A stretch of DNA of 64,000 nucleotides, taken from contig NZ_CP072913.1 in the NCBI RefSeq assembly GCF_017968885.1, positions 1,534,001 through 1,598,000 on the forward strand, in the 5' to 3' direction. Source of the stretch: Pseudomonas sp. Tri1 (GTDB lineage Bacteria; Pseudomonadota; Gammaproteobacteria; Pseudomonadales; Pseudomonadaceae). The notes under the pieces were generated by a model, which was given only the letters and a program-made list of their open reading frames with translations, made no database searches and was not told where the DNA came from. The translations under genes were made by a program, and so were the position numbers. Below are positions 36,506 through 46,280 of this stretch, piece by piece (within the stretch, counting starts at the first letter, position 1; each line of letters starts with the position of its first letter).

Positions 36506-37363
36506 ATGAAGCCAGATGTTGTCGTGACGTATGATCGGATTGAACAACTACCTAGTGAGGTTGCGGGTATATATGCCGAGTTTAAGAAGGAGATTAGACC
36601 TTCCTCGGATTTGCATAAATATCTTCTGCTATGTGAGAACGTAACTGAAAGGCTGAATTCGTTGAGTGTTGCTGATGGACTTGAAGTTCACCATGCTCAG
36701 CGGATACTCGTTGCTATCGTAGACTGCTATAAGCTTTTAACAGATGTATACGAAAGAAAAGCATTCAAGGGACTGATTGCGCAGATCGAGGCCACCCCTC
36801 TTGCGCCAAAAACGCCGGGTGGGTCTCATGGGCTTAACTCCGTGTTTGAGCTGGAGTTTCTGCAGTATCTGCGGCACAGAAAATTAAAAGCGAGGCTAGG
36901 TGAGCCAGATATCATTATTTCTACTGCGCAAGGTGACTATCTTGTCGCTTGTAAGTCCATCAATTCGCTCAAGAACATCAAGACAAATTTAGACTCAGCT
37001 GCCTCTCAAATTGCGGGGAGGGGGGTTGGGATTGTCGCGCTGAATTTCGAGCCTCACGTCTATTATGACGGAGCTATGGCAGTAGATGATCCGCTTGAGA
37101 TTTTAGCAACATTAGATGAAAATGCCAGTAACCTGTATAAAGATTATGAGGGGCTTTTTGATAGTAAGCTTGCGAATGGTTGTTTTGATGGTATTACTAT
37201 ACAAGTCTGTTGTGTTGCGAATGTCATGGGTCAAAATACCGATTTTAACACGATGATTCATAATGTCTACTATTCAAGATCTCAGCTTCAGTCCGAAGAA
37301 GCTTTAGCAAGGTTTCGATCTTTCCGTTCGGCTATGAAAGGGTCGAATAGTTATTATCGGTGA
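36506..37363 (+). CDS. Putative PD-(D/E)XK-fold protein upstream of the Septu-like pair
   Basis: 285 residues from the ATG at 36506 (AGGAG six bases before; another ATG lies 18 bases upstream). Not recognised as a named family. The N-terminal 100 residues look helical. Residues 111-170 resemble a PD-(D/E)XK nuclease core: VFELEFLQYLR (Glu117), GEPDIIIST (Asp135), then DYLVACKSIN, in which the usual Glu/Asp of (D/E)XK is Ala148 but Lys150 is present. A Gln-bearing helix (SAASQIAGRG) follows, as in that fold. AT-rich coding. It is 183 bases before the ATPase gene, same strand. Confidence 0.6.
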   Translation: MKPDVVVTYDRIEQLPSEVAGIYAEFKKEIRPSSDLHKYLLLCENVTERLNSLSVADGLEVHHAQRILVAIVDCYKLLTDVYERKAFKGLIAQIEATPLAPKTPGGSHGLNSVFELEFLQYLRHRKLKARLGEPDIIISTAQGDYLVACKSINSLKNIKTNLDSAASQIAGRGVGIVALNFEPHVYYDGAMAVDDPLEILATLDENASNLYKDYEGLFDSKLANGCFDGITIQVCCVANVMGQNTDFNTMIHNVYYSRSQLQSEEALARFRSFRSAMKGSNSYYR

Positions 37364-37561
37364 TTTCGGGGCAGTATGTAGATTTCATGGTGGCGATTAG
37401 AAGAGTAAGGCAGGGCGGCCTTGCCGATGGTGATGAGGGATTGCAGAGATTTTCTAAATGCGACCTTGACTCCGTATAAGGATTTAAGTCAAGGGTTATA
37501 TAGTGGTCTGTAGTTTAGGGTCTGATTTTAAAATTATACTTATGGAGTGGTGAGGTGTTTT

Positions 37562-39076
37562 TTGTCTGAGCAAATAATTTTTACCAGCAAGTCTTCGTCG
37601 AGTGTTTCGCGCTCCATTGGTAAAGAGGGTTTTTTTCTAAAGTCAGACTCTTGGGATGATTATGGGCATAAAGTTAAGTTTCATTTAGAGTACGTGTCTG
37701 AAGCTGGCGAAATTACTCGTATTGGTGCCGTTAAGATTATTCAGCATGTTCTTTCTGGAAATGGAAAGTTGGATGTGTCCATGGCTACCAAGCTTCCAGC
37801 GCAGTTTGAGGCGTTAGATGATAACTTTATCTCGCTGGGTCAAAGTGATGATTACTATAAGAATTTTCATAAATTGTTTGGTAGTCGGAAGGCGGTCGAG
37901 GTCCTCAAATTGCTAAATGATATTGCGATCTCACCGTCGCTCGGCGAAAGGTATGAGTCTAGCACTGCGTATCGAAATGCGCTTCTGAGAGAAAATGGTG
38001 CGCGGCGGACGCAACGATTCGGTCGTGAATTGGCGAAGGGACGGAAGTTTAAAGAGTCTCTAGATTTTTCATATGTCGGATCGATTCGTGGTGCCGATGC
38101 GGCGGTAGAAGTAGATTTTGATTTTGATAATGAAGATCCAGTTCCTGGCAGAATTATAGCAATCATAGGTCGAAATGCTGTTGGTAAAACGAGATTCCTT
38201 GCAAGCCTCGGTGAAGATTTGGCTCAGATATCGAAATCCTCGAAGTCCAAGCTGACAGAGAGAGAATCTAGATTTCCTACAGGACGGCCTTTGTTCACTA
38301 GGATAATAGCTATTTCTTATAGCGCGTTTGACCAGTTTAAGCGTCCAGCTGCAGATAGTAGTGTAAGTTATGTATATTGTGGAATCAGAAATAGCAAGGG
38401 CAGCCTGTCGAGGTCTTCGCTGAATAGTGCGTACCTTGATAACTTGAGTAGGATACGTGATCGTCATCTAGAAGATGTATGGATGGATTACGTCAAGGAA
38501 GTTATTGGCGATGTGAATGATGATATATTTAATCCCGCTATGGATATTGATGACGACAGGGAGTACTCCCCGGATGAAGGATATGGCTTGACTAGGCTGA
38601 GTTCTGGGCAGTCGATCCTCACCCACCTGGTGACTGCGATACTTGCATGGATTCAACCAAACTCGATAGTTTTATTTGATGAACCTGAAACGCATCTCCA
38701 TCCCAATGCTGTCGCTAATCTGTTTCTTGTTTTGTCAAATATTCTGAAAGACTATGACTCATACGCGGTGGTTGCAACACATTCTCCAGTTGTCATTCAA
38801 GAGATTCCGGCTAAGCGAGTCGTTGTTTTTCAGCGAGAGGGGAATGAAACCTATGCTGAACCGTTGAATCTCGAAAGTTTTGGGGAGAGTATTACTGAGA
38901 TTACCAAGCACGTTTTCGAGACGGTTGAGGTCGATAGTGTTTACCGTAAGACGCTGAAAAGGCTAGCGAGCAGAGAATCGTTGGAGGAAGTGGCTTCTCG
39001 ATTTGAACATGGTTTGAGTTTAAGTGCTGAAGCCTATCTCCTGTCTCAGTATGCTAGAAAGGCGGGGCGAAAGTGA
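37562..39076 (+). CDS. Septu-like ABC-type ATPase (PtuA-like)
   Basis: About 504 residues. The start is uncertain: GTG at 37547 or TTG at 37562 after AGGTG. ABC ATPase split over the chain: Walker A IIGRNAVGKTRFLASL, signature TRLSSGQSILTH, Walker B SIVLFDEPETHLHPNA, and H-loop VVATHSPVV, all intact. An N-terminal region of about 160 residues has no known motif. The stop overlaps the HNH gene by four bases (GTGA). ATPase plus overlapping HNH nuclease is the layout of the Septu anti-phage system (PtuAB), also used as the effector of some retrons; no reverse transcriptase is near. Confidence 0.78.
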   Translation: MSEQIIFTSKSSSSVSRSIGKEGFFLKSDSWDDYGHKVKFHLEYVSEAGEITRIGAVKIIQHVLSGNGKLDVSMATKLPAQFEALDDNFISLGQSDDYYKNFHKLFGSRKAVEVLKLLNDIAISPSLGERYESSTAYRNALLRENGARRTQRFGRELAKGRKFKESLDFSYVGSIRGADAAVEVDFDFDNEDPVPGRIIAIIGRNAVGKTRFLASLGEDLAQISKSSKSKLTERESRFPTGRPLFTRIIAISYSAFDQFKRPAADSSVSYVYCGIRNSKGSLSRSSLNSAYLDNLSRIRDRHLEDVWMDYVKEVIGDVNDDIFNPAMDIDDDREYSPDEGYGLTRLSSGQSILTHLVTAILAWIQPNSIVLFDEPETHLHPNAVANLFLVLSNILKDYDSYAVVATHSPVVIQEIPAKRVVVFQREGNETYAEPLNLESFGESITEITKHVFETVEVDSVYRKTLKRLASRESLEEVASRFEHGLSLSAEAYLLSQYARKAGRK

Positions 39077-39915
39077 AGCAATTAGTTGCGGTTTCGAATG
39101 CGCCGACATATATTGAGCGGTACATCAAGATTAGGGATAGCAAAAATCTTGCAACTCGTACAGCCTTGGAGGCAGTGCATGATTTTTTGATAAGAAGATA
39201 TGCTTCTTACGAGTTGGGGTTTAAGTTTGATAGGTTGGCTTTTATAAGAAAAAAGAATAAAGCCATTGGGCTGAGCGACCAGCTTAGAGCTTGTTATAAA
39301 ATCAAAACTAAGGCCCTGCAGAGATTGAAAGGTGCCATTGACTCTGCTCAGCCGCCACGTCGACTTAAGAATTGCCCGATGTGTGGTATTACACGCCCAA
39401 CCACTTATGATCATTATATGCCGGCTGTTATTTTTCCAGAGTATTCGGTTCACCCCCTAAATCTGGTTCCATGTTGCTCTAGTTGTAACTCTACAAAAGA
39501 TGATGATTGGCTTTGTGGTGAGGGGAGGCGCCAGTACCTTCATGCCTATATGGATAGTCTTCCGGATTTGATATTTCTGAATGTTGAGATTGTGGAGCGC
39601 CCGCCTTTGAGAGGGGTTGGAGCTTCTTTCTCTATTTCAAAACCCAGAGGCATGGACGAAAATCTCTGGAAATTAATTGAAAAGCATTTTGAAAGGCTTA
39701 AGCTGATTGAGCGATACACAAAATATTGCAATGACGAGATTGTAGATATTTTAGCTAGCGGGAAAGCTTATCTTGAAGGTGGTGACCCTGATGTTCGGGG
39801 CTTTCTCAAGAGAACGGGAAGGGATTATCAGTCTATGTGGGGTAAAAACCACTGGGTTGCTTTGTTAATGCTGAAGCTTAGCGACTATCCCGGTCTGAAC
39901 AGGCTCGTTAGATAG
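39073..39915 (+). CDS. HNH endonuclease, Septu-like (PtuB-like)
   Basis: 280 residues, GTG start overlapping the ATPase stop. The HNH core is clear: NCPMCGITRPTTYDHYMPA (two Cys, Asp113-His114), then HPLNLVPCCSSCNSTKDD (Asn130, Cys pair, final Asn139). A helical N-terminal part of about 95 residues and a C-terminal half with no known motif flank it. In Septu the HNH protein is the nuclease held in check by the ATPase. Ends before a hairpin. Confidence 0.8.
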   Translation: MKQLVAVSNAPTYIERYIKIRDSKNLATRTALEAVHDFLIRRYASYELGFKFDRLAFIRKKNKAIGLSDQLRACYKIKTKALQRLKGAIDSAQPPRRLKNCPMCGITRPTTYDHYMPAVIFPEYSVHPLNLVPCCSSCNSTKDDDWLCGEGRRQYLHAYMDSLPDLIFLNVEIVERPPLRGVGASFSISKPRGMDENLWKLIEKHFERLKLIERYTKYCNDEIVDILASGKAYLEGGDPDVRGFLKRTGRDYQSMWGKNHWVALLMLKLSDYPGLNRLVR

Positions 39916-40246
39916 GGGGGTAACCAGCGACCTATCAGCGATGTTGCTGGTTACTTGATAAACCCTAGCCTAAGCCGGAACGTCGAGCTCCTGTTCGAGG
40001 AGGGGGAAGCCCAAAGGGCTTTCAGGTGTTGCTAATGGAACACGCTATCTTCGGCGATGACCTATTGGCTTCGTGGCCAAGTGTATGAGGGGGAACAAAC
40101 TGTTAGAGAGTGCTGTGATCTCTGAAAATTAATCGTGGATGATGATATCCAATCGGACGACCATGGGAGGCTCGACCTCGACCGTCATATAGTGTTTCTT
40201 CCATATTGCTCCCTAGATATCATGATAGCGCTGATGGTTGGATCCG
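39916..40246. other. 331-base gap between convergent defence operons
   Basis: It starts with the hairpin GTAACCAGC / GCTGGTTAC (39920-39954), a perfect 9-base stem with a 17-base loop and no T tract, a possible transcript end for the Septu-like genes. Nothing else recognised. Confidence 0.5.
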
Positions 40247-41635
40247 CTAAAGGTTCGGCAAAGGGAATTCCAGAATGGGAGTTTTACTAGAGATCGTGAG
40301 GGTATGCCTGGCTCTGGAAATGGCGACGTAGAAGGACTTGGCAGCTGCAGATTTTTGCCTTGCGTAGTGGATCGCGTCGGGAATCAACACGTGGTCGAAC
40401 TCCAGCCCTTTGAGGAGCAGGGGAGTTGAAATTGTCCTGGCCACTGGTGCTCGTCCTGTCCTGCTTAGACGCTGCCTTACTGCTTCCGACGCAGCGACAA
40501 GGCTCTGATGCCTGCCATCCATGATTTCACTTAATGCCCGCCTGGTATCACCGATGAGCTCCCCTCGGAATGTTCTCGACAGGGGGTGACTCCTTTCTAG
40601 TTTTAATACCTCCAGAGCACTTTCAGCTGAACCACTAATCGACAGTAGCGCCCAGGCAGTGGATATTTCGATATCGAGGCTGGCATCCGATGGCTTTCCT
40701 GGCTCAGCTGGCGCACGAGTGATCGCATCATCAATTAGTGATCTCAACCCATTGGCGCGTGCCTGTGGCGCGGATACTGATATATCCCAAATTTCTGCAA
40801 AATCCATCAAACGTTTTGCAGCTATTTCTTCTATGGATTGAAAAGCACCCCTGGTGCTCTTGGCTAAGTCATTGCAGGTGTTTCTCCAGCAGTTTATCGC
40901 TGCCGTCGAGCCGGTTCTGGAGTTGAACTCATCAAAGAACAACGACATATCAAATGCGTTACTGCTCTGGATGTAGTTAATGGGCCCGTCTCGCAGATCG
41001 ATTGGTTCCCCTGTCATCAGTTTCTTCCGAGCTTCCGCAATCCATTTACCCAGCTCGGTATTTGCTGTGGCCCAACGGTGGGGTATTTGAAGTTCATAAG
41101 CGTGGGCGAAGTAACTGGCGACAGAGTCGTTCCAGCCGATTTTGGTTTCGACGAATTCAAAGATTCCCTGCATGGGATCCCCGAAAATAACGGTCGGAAC
41201 GATGCAGGAGAGCCAGCATGCGATCAAATGCTGGTACTGCTCGCAGTCTTGATATTCGTCTATCAGCACGCGGTCGTAGGAGGCCTTGATGACCTCCTGG
41301 ACGACAGGGCTTTGCAAGATCGAAGCCGCACCAAGGTATACGTCATCCCAATTGGGTTTGTTGGGATGAAGTGCAGGCCTTCCTGAACGACTGGGGAATG
41401 CCTGTACATAATGGCGAGCCCACGATGCAATAGTGTCTACGACGACCTTGTCGCTGGGCACGTGCATTCGCTGGAGGCGAGCCCGGATTGCGTGAACCCC
41501 TGCATGCGTGTGGGTCAGTACCAAGGTTCGGCGTCCCAGAGCGGCCACCTTAGCGATCAGTTCTGTTTTCCCATGGCCCGCTGGAGCCACGACGGCCCGA
41601 CGGCTGAGCGTGAGAATGGACTCAGGCGTTACCAT
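40247..41635 (-). CDS. UvrD-like helicase, Gabija GajB-like
   Basis: 462 residues, superfamily 1 helicase in a short form. Motif I VVAPAGHGKTELI (Lys23), motif II RVLIDEYQDCEQYQ, motif III IFGDPMQGIFEF, motif V STPLLLKGLEFDHVLIPD, and motif VI YVAISRARHTLTI. Much shorter than UvrD itself (about 720), as in GajB. Overlaps the OLD-type nuclease gene by 14 bases and is translated after it. In Gabija the helicase partner senses DNA and supports the nuclease. No named system can be fixed without a search. Confidence 0.8.
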   Translation of the reverse strand: MVTPESILTLSRRAVVAPAGHGKTELIAKVAALGRRTLVLTHTHAGVHAIRARLQRMHVPSDKVVVDTIASWARHYVQAFPSRSGRPALHPNKPNWDDVYLGAASILQSPVVQEVIKASYDRVLIDEYQDCEQYQHLIACWLSCIVPTVIFGDPMQGIFEFVETKIGWNDSVASYFAHAYELQIPHRWATANTELGKWIAEARKKLMTGEPIDLRDGPINYIQSSNAFDMSLFFDEFNSRTGSTAAINCWRNTCNDLAKSTRGAFQSIEEIAAKRLMDFAEIWDISVSAPQARANGLRSLIDDAITRAPAEPGKPSDASLDIEISTAWALLSISGSAESALEVLKLERSHPLSRTFRGELIGDTRRALSEIMDGRHQSLVAASEAVRQRLSRTGRAPVARTISTPLLLKGLEFDHVLIPDAIHYARQKSAAAKSFYVAISRARHTLTISSKTPILEFPLPNL

Positions 41636-43340
41636 AAAGCCAGCTCTCTACGGTGCGGAGGCATAGGCCTATGGGCGACCCATGTGGGTTGTCGATAATT
41701 TGCATCATGAGAGCGGATATAGCGCGACCGCGCTCAGCATTTTTGAACCAGCTTTTTTCGGCGGCTAGATCACTGAGGCGTAGCCGAAGGTTTGGGCTGT
41801 CACCGACCAGATCCCAATCACAAAAACAGGCGTCGACATCAAGGCCTTCGAAGGTCTTTTCTAAGTGATCCACTAACGTGGGTTCGCTGATGAAGCCAGC
41901 CACCAGGTCGAGTAGGCCGTCTATTTGGGTATCAGTGGCTGATTGGAACACCGCCCTCTCCGTGTTCAGACCACCCCCATACTCGATGACGCGCACGCTT
42001 TGAGCTTGTAGTTTGGCAGCGAAGTGGGTATCCAGTTTTCTATCTGAATCTCTGAAAAGACCCACTTCGTACCCGAGCGCCTGGAGCGCGAGCGCCAGGG
42101 GCGGGCCTGCTGATCCCCCTCCATCAATAATGGCCGCGCCGAGTTGCTCGATCGGCACTCCATCGTGTCTGTCGGGGTAGCGCTCCCTCAATCCAAGCAT
42201 CATTCCGAGTTCTGTTGCGCCTTCGCAGAGTAAAATCTTCCGGGCGAATAGGGCCCGTGGGGCCCCCTTCAACACTCGGGAAATATCTCCACTTGCCAGG
42301 GCATGTTTGATGTCTGCAACCGCCTCGGGCGAGCGGGAAACTATGAATAGAGAAGGTGGAGGCAACTCAGCCAAGACGACATCGGAGTGGGTGGTCATCA
42401 GAATTTGGCCTTTAGCCAGATTCGCCTTCTCTGCCTCCTTTTGCCATTTTTTGAGCTGTGCCATTGCGCCAAGGACGCGATGCGGCTCAAGGCCTTGCTC
42501 CAGTTCATCAACAAGGACAATGGCGCCTTCGCTGATAGCAGAACGTTGAACAGCCAACGTCGCCAAACGCCTGGTTCCAAGGCCAGCCAACCGCAATGGT
42601 ACGGAACCGTCATGCAACGCGATCGAGCTGGAGTTGAACCCACCTCGCCCGAGCTCAAGGTCGGGGCCGTAGGCTTGGTTGATGTAGGCGCCGAGTGAGC
42701 GGGCAGCCGTTTCGGCAGAGGCCGCAGCTTGGGCTAACTCTGGGATGGAGCCCAGGTTGGCACTTTGACGAGCAGAACGATAAGCATGAGCCAGCATCTG
42801 CGCGGTCTCATCGTTGGCCTCAGTCATCTTGGAAAGCACTGAGCCTTGGGCCCAGGTCAGATGGCGTGCCTCGTCACCGGCCAGTCTGACAAGACAAAAC
42901 ATTGCCCTGTCCCTGTTCGAAAGGATTCTTGGAACTGGATAGCGATCGCAGACCAGAGACCAAACGGGTTCCATGGTCGCATCGACCGAAAGCCTTACTG
43001 TCAGGACGGGGGTGTCGGCGTCCTCGGGTTCATCGTTGAGCTCGCCCGTTGGGGAGAGGCCACGAAGATACAGACCGAAGCGACCATCAGAGAGCAGGGC
43101 GCGGGACAATTCGCCGATAGTGACTTCCACTTCGATGTCTTCAGCGGTGTTCGCGTGGTGGAAGTCGGCCTCGTTGAAGGTCATCCACCGTGGGGATAAG
43201 GCTGCCTCCACAGCGTCCAGCACGGTTGTTTTCGCGCTGTCGCCCACGCCGATCAGGCAACAAATGGACTGTCCCATCAGCTTCCATTCGAGATGCTTGA
43301 TGCCCCTGAAATTCTTTACAGTCAACTGCTCAACGCGCAT
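41622..43340 (-). CDS. OLD-family ATPase/TOPRIM nuclease, Gabija GajA-like
   Basis: 572 residues. N-terminal ABC ATPase and C-terminal TOPRIM nuclease, the class 2 OLD layout, close in length to GajA. The Walker A is unusual: IGVGDSAKTTVLDAVE has Ala where Gly normally precedes Lys37. Signature-like LAGLGTRRLA (251-260), Walker B AIVLVDELEQGLEPHR (273-288), H-loop MTTHS (315-319). TOPRIM Glu373 in LLCEGATELG, Asp406 in IIDGGGS, and Asp431/Asp433 in FRDSDRK are present. Followed by a UvrD-like helicase, the pairing that defines class 2 OLD/Gabija. Confidence 0.82.
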   Translation of the reverse strand: MRVEQLTVKNFRGIKHLEWKLMGQSICCLIGVGDSAKTTVLDAVEAALSPRWMTFNEADFHHANTAEDIEVEVTIGELSRALLSDGRFGLYLRGLSPTGELNDEPEDADTPVLTVRLSVDATMEPVWSLVCDRYPVPRILSNRDRAMFCLVRLAGDEARHLTWAQGSVLSKMTEANDETAQMLAHAYRSARQSANLGSIPELAQAAASAETAARSLGAYINQAYGPDLELGRGGFNSSSIALHDGSVPLRLAGLGTRRLATLAVQRSAISEGAIVLVDELEQGLEPHRVLGAMAQLKKWQKEAEKANLAKGQILMTTHSDVVLAELPPPSLFIVSRSPEAVADIKHALASGDISRVLKGAPRALFARKILLCEGATELGMMLGLRERYPDRHDGVPIEQLGAAIIDGGGSAGPPLALALQALGYEVGLFRDSDRKLDTHFAAKLQAQSVRVIEYGGGLNTERAVFQSATDTQIDGLLDLVAGFISEPTLVDHLEKTFEGLDVDACFCDWDLVGDSPNLRLRLSDLAAEKSWFKNAERGRAISALMMQIIDNPHGSPIGLCLRTVESWLYGNA

Positions 43341-43885
43341 CCGTCACCCGAGAAGTGGCCTAATGCAATCAAGGGTAGCTGAGCTCAAACATAACTCAAT
43401 GTTTAGCTTGTTATTTTTTCAGATTCGTATCGGCGCGTTGAAGAACGCTTGGGTTTGAAGGATTAGGAAAGAAGTGCCTGTAAATGTATAGAGTACTCGT
43501 TGGGTATTGCCTAGGGTGCGGCAATGGGAGCTGTCGAGGCCACTAGGGAAAGCCGAGCGCTGCTGTCTTCACAGACTACGATATCCCCTGTTACATAAAT
43601 TCATATTATAATTAAACGCATTTCGAGGTCTGCTACGGTCGTGCCTTGAAGAATTAACTAATGCTCTTCTTGATCTTCATGTATCGGAGATCAGGCTGGA
43701 GTTGGCCAGTGGTCAAATGCAAGGAGTACTGGTCTGAAAGTAGGAGTTTTTTTGTTATTATATTTTTCACTAAATGCGGCTTCTTAACCTCTCCAATGCT
43801 CATGAGGATTCCATAGTCGTGCAGCGCTACCCGAAATATTTTATTTATGGGTCGGATAGCTATTTTGCATTTTTAAACTGAAATG
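43341..43885. other. 545-base AT-rich gap
   Basis: Holds the promoter side of the OLD/helicase operon at its left end (minus strand) and the 3' end of the next gene at its right. No frame with good codon use and no known RNA recognised. Confidence 0.4.
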
Positions 43886-44707
43886 TCAGCCGAGCTGGTG
43901 AAGAAGTGTGGTTATCTCTTTCTCTTTTCTTTTGCGCTTCGCATCTTCAATTTTCTGATCTAGGATAAGTTCTATTGCTGTTCTAAGGATCGGGAACTGC
44001 TTCATGCATTCCTCTTCAGAGCCTGAATGAATTCCAAGGCTGAGCACGCTATATATCTTTTTGTTGTTTACTAGATACTCTGGTAGGTAGTCTGATAACG
44101 CTTTAATTTTTTCTCCAACCGACGCCCTGCTAAAGTCTACACTGTTTGTCTTCTTCCAGGTCTCGGACTGCTGGGCTTCCAAATGTGCTTTTTCCAGCAA
44201 GTATTCAAGGAGTCGCCTTAAGTAAATCAAGCTTCCGGCGCCCACACCATGTGAAAAAAGCCCGATCGCTTTAACCAGCTCGCGGCATCGATCTTCCCCT
44301 AAGACTTTTCGGTAGCGCTTAACACTTGGAGCTGCTACGTCATAAGTGGATGGATATTGACCGATTTTTTGTACGCCTTGGTTTTCATCAAATTGAAAGC
44401 TGTAACTTATTGCGTGATTGTTATCGCGACTGCATTTGAATCTGAATTCGATGAATGGAAAATACTGCCACCATGAGTCTAAGGTTGTGCGGCCTTGATT
44501 GTAGCCGTTGTCCTGACGTTTGAAGGTGCTGTCTTTTGAGCAATAAGGACAAAATGAATCGATGACGGCATCCCGTTGTGTGAACATTAAGAAGTCGTTG
44601 AAGTTTTCCTCGGTAACTTTGTAGAAGGCGTACAGCGGAAGGTCAACGCAGAAGCTTTGGAGTGACGGAAAGGAGGGGTCAGGCGGCGCCGTTTGAACAT
44701 CAGTCAT
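43886..44707 (-). CDS. Zinc-ribbon protein with DUF4145-like C-terminus, unknown
   Basis: 273 residues. An N-terminal region holds a likely zinc site: SFCPYCSKDS (Cys53, Cys56) and a second knuckle around FKCSRDNNHAISY. The C-terminal half is helical: SLIYLRRLLEYLLEKAHLEA, then YSVLSLGIHSGSEEECMKQFPILRTAIELIL, a pattern like DUF4145, a domain found near restriction and defence genes. A Lys/Arg/Glu-rich tail closes it. Stand-alone, AT-rich, with a GAGGAATAC leader. A defence role is only suggested by location. Confidence 0.7.
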   Translation of the reverse strand: MTDVQTAPPDPSFPSLQSFCVDLPLYAFYKVTEENFNDFLMFTQRDAVIDSFCPYCSKDSTFKRQDNGYNQGRTTLDSWWQYFPFIEFRFKCSRDNNHAISYSFQFDENQGVQKIGQYPSTYDVAAPSVKRYRKVLGEDRCRELVKAIGLFSHGVGAGSLIYLRRLLEYLLEKAHLEAQQSETWKKTNSVDFSRASVGEKIKALSDYLPEYLVNNKKIYSVLSLGIHSGSEEECMKQFPILRTAIELILDQKIEDAKRKRKEKEITTLLHQLG

Positions 44708-45182
44708 TCGTATTCCTCAAATACACAGTCCATCTTGAAGAGGCTGTTTGATTTTTTGATGGTAAGTGAGGGCTAAACGACCTCAGAGTAGATTAGAAGC
44801 CAAGACAGGGCCGAAAACAACCAGGCAGCGAGGCAGATTTACAGGCGTGAATCCGCCTTGGACGGAGGGGGGAAAACAGGCTAGGCAAGACTACTCCGTG
44901 GCATGCCACAGTCCACAGCGGCATGGGTGCGGCTTGCCGCACTCATGGATATGAGCAGGTCAACTGGATGTGTAGTTGCTGCCGGCAGCGAGCTCAACGA
45001 GGGTGACCTCGCTAGAGTGCGATGTAGACGATAGTGCGCGGGACCGTTGCTTGTTTCATCGGATTGGCGTCGAAGACCTCCTGAGTAACCTTGGCATGCT
45101 GGGCCTCGATGATTGGAGGGGCTGGCGAGACCCGGACACAGCGAGTTCCCTCTCGCTCTATACCCGGCTCATAATTGATCCT
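44708..45182. other. 475 bases without a clear gene
   Basis: Contains the promoter side of the zinc-ribbon gene. Short frames only, none with a convincing start or codon use. Confidence 0.4.
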
Positions 45183-46280
45183 TCAGACCAGCCTCAAAGG
45201 TGGCTCAGGTGGTGTGAGCATGAAGCGGCTTTCAACCATCTCGCGGGTAAGCCCACAAGCCTTGAGAGCCTTTCTCCAACTCGCATGATCCAGCAAATCC
45301 AGCGCGCGCTGCACCAGTCGAGGTGACTCCATCTCGATCTGATCATCGAGATCTTCCCGCCGTGTGAAGCCCTTACGATTCAGGTATGTGAAGCCTGACT
45401 TGGCCTGCTCTTGGCTGATGAGATCCAGAGCCTGAGCCCGATAGATCAGAGCCTTGAAACTAACCTTCCACCTCAGCTTTAGCTCACCCAATGCTTGCCA
45501 GTTGAGATACCGGCCTCGCATTGCAGGGAATTCTCCTGCAAAGCTTGCCCTGGGCATCAAAAGGGCACTTGCGAATTGGTTGGCCTGATCTTCCGTGTGC
45601 CGGCAGCCCGTTTCCACACCTTGGTGCATCACCAGGTGACCGAGCTCATGGGCGATGTCGAAACGTTGCCTGCATGGGTTCTGCTTCGCGGTATTGCGAA
45701 CAATCAGTGGGCGCTTGTTGTGTAAGGAAAACGCGTCGATGCGATCATCCGCTTCAGCGATATTGACGACCAGCACTCCAATTTTTTCGACCAGTTTGGT
45801 GACGTTCGAGAGAGGGCCAAGCCCCAACGATTGCTCTCTACGAAAACGCTCAGCAATCTGTTCGATAGTATCGACCCTTGTCACTGGTTCATCATGTGTC
45901 CGAAAGCTGATATCCGGAAACGCGACTTCTTTGTCGAGCTCATCGATCAGCAGTTCGAAAAGCTCAACCTGAGCTGCAATCGATTTCTTCATCGTCACCG
46001 TTGAGGCGCGCACGCTTCGGAAATGGCATTGCTCAAGTTCAACGGAGCTGCGTCTGGGCGCAAAGAAAAACTCCTGAGTGACGCCCAGAGCCGTGCTCAG
46101 CATTTCCAGCTGCACGGCGGAGGGAAATCCATTCACCTCCAGTTTGTGAGCATACTGCCGGGTAACTCCAAGCAGGTCACCGATGTCTGCAAGCGACCAA
46201 CCGGACGCGCAGCGCGCAAGGCGCAGCTTGTCCGGGGAGAATTCGTCGCCTAATGCCAGTTGCTGTGTTCTATCGTCCAT
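45183..46280 (-). CDS. XRE-ImmA/IrrE regulator-metalloprotease
   Basis: 365 residues. An N-terminal XRE helix-turn-helix (about 15-70; DKLRLARCASGWSLADIGDLLGVT) is fused to an ImmA/IrrE zinc protease domain with FDIAHELGHLVMH (His211, Glu212, His215) and the third-ligand segment HTEDQANQFASALLMP (Glu230). Such fusions cut repressors or control toxin and phage genes. Overlaps the upstream gene by 11 bases, so the two act together. A C-terminal extension of about 70 residues has no known motif. Confidence 0.88.
   Translation of the reverse strand: MDDRTQQLALGDEFSPDKLRLARCASGWSLADIGDLLGVTRQYAHKLEVNGFPSAVQLEMLSTALGVTQEFFFAPRRSSVELEQCHFRSVRASTVTMKKSIAAQVELFELLIDELDKEVAFPDISFRTHDEPVTRVDTIEQIAERFRREQSLGLGPLSNVTKLVEKIGVLVVNIAEADDRIDAFSLHNKRPLIVRNTAKQNPCRQRFDIAHELGHLVMHQGVETGCRHTEDQANQFASALLMPRASFAGEFPAMRGRYLNWQALGELKLRWKVSFKALIYRAQALDLISQEQAKSGFTYLNRKGFTRREDLDDQIEMESPRLVQRALDLLDHASWRKALKACGLTREMVESRFMLTPPEPPLRLV

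Noticed and set aside
37562..39915. Retron with PtuAB effector
   Set aside because: No reverse transcriptase gene and no msr-msd-like structure is near; the simple Septu reading fits better.
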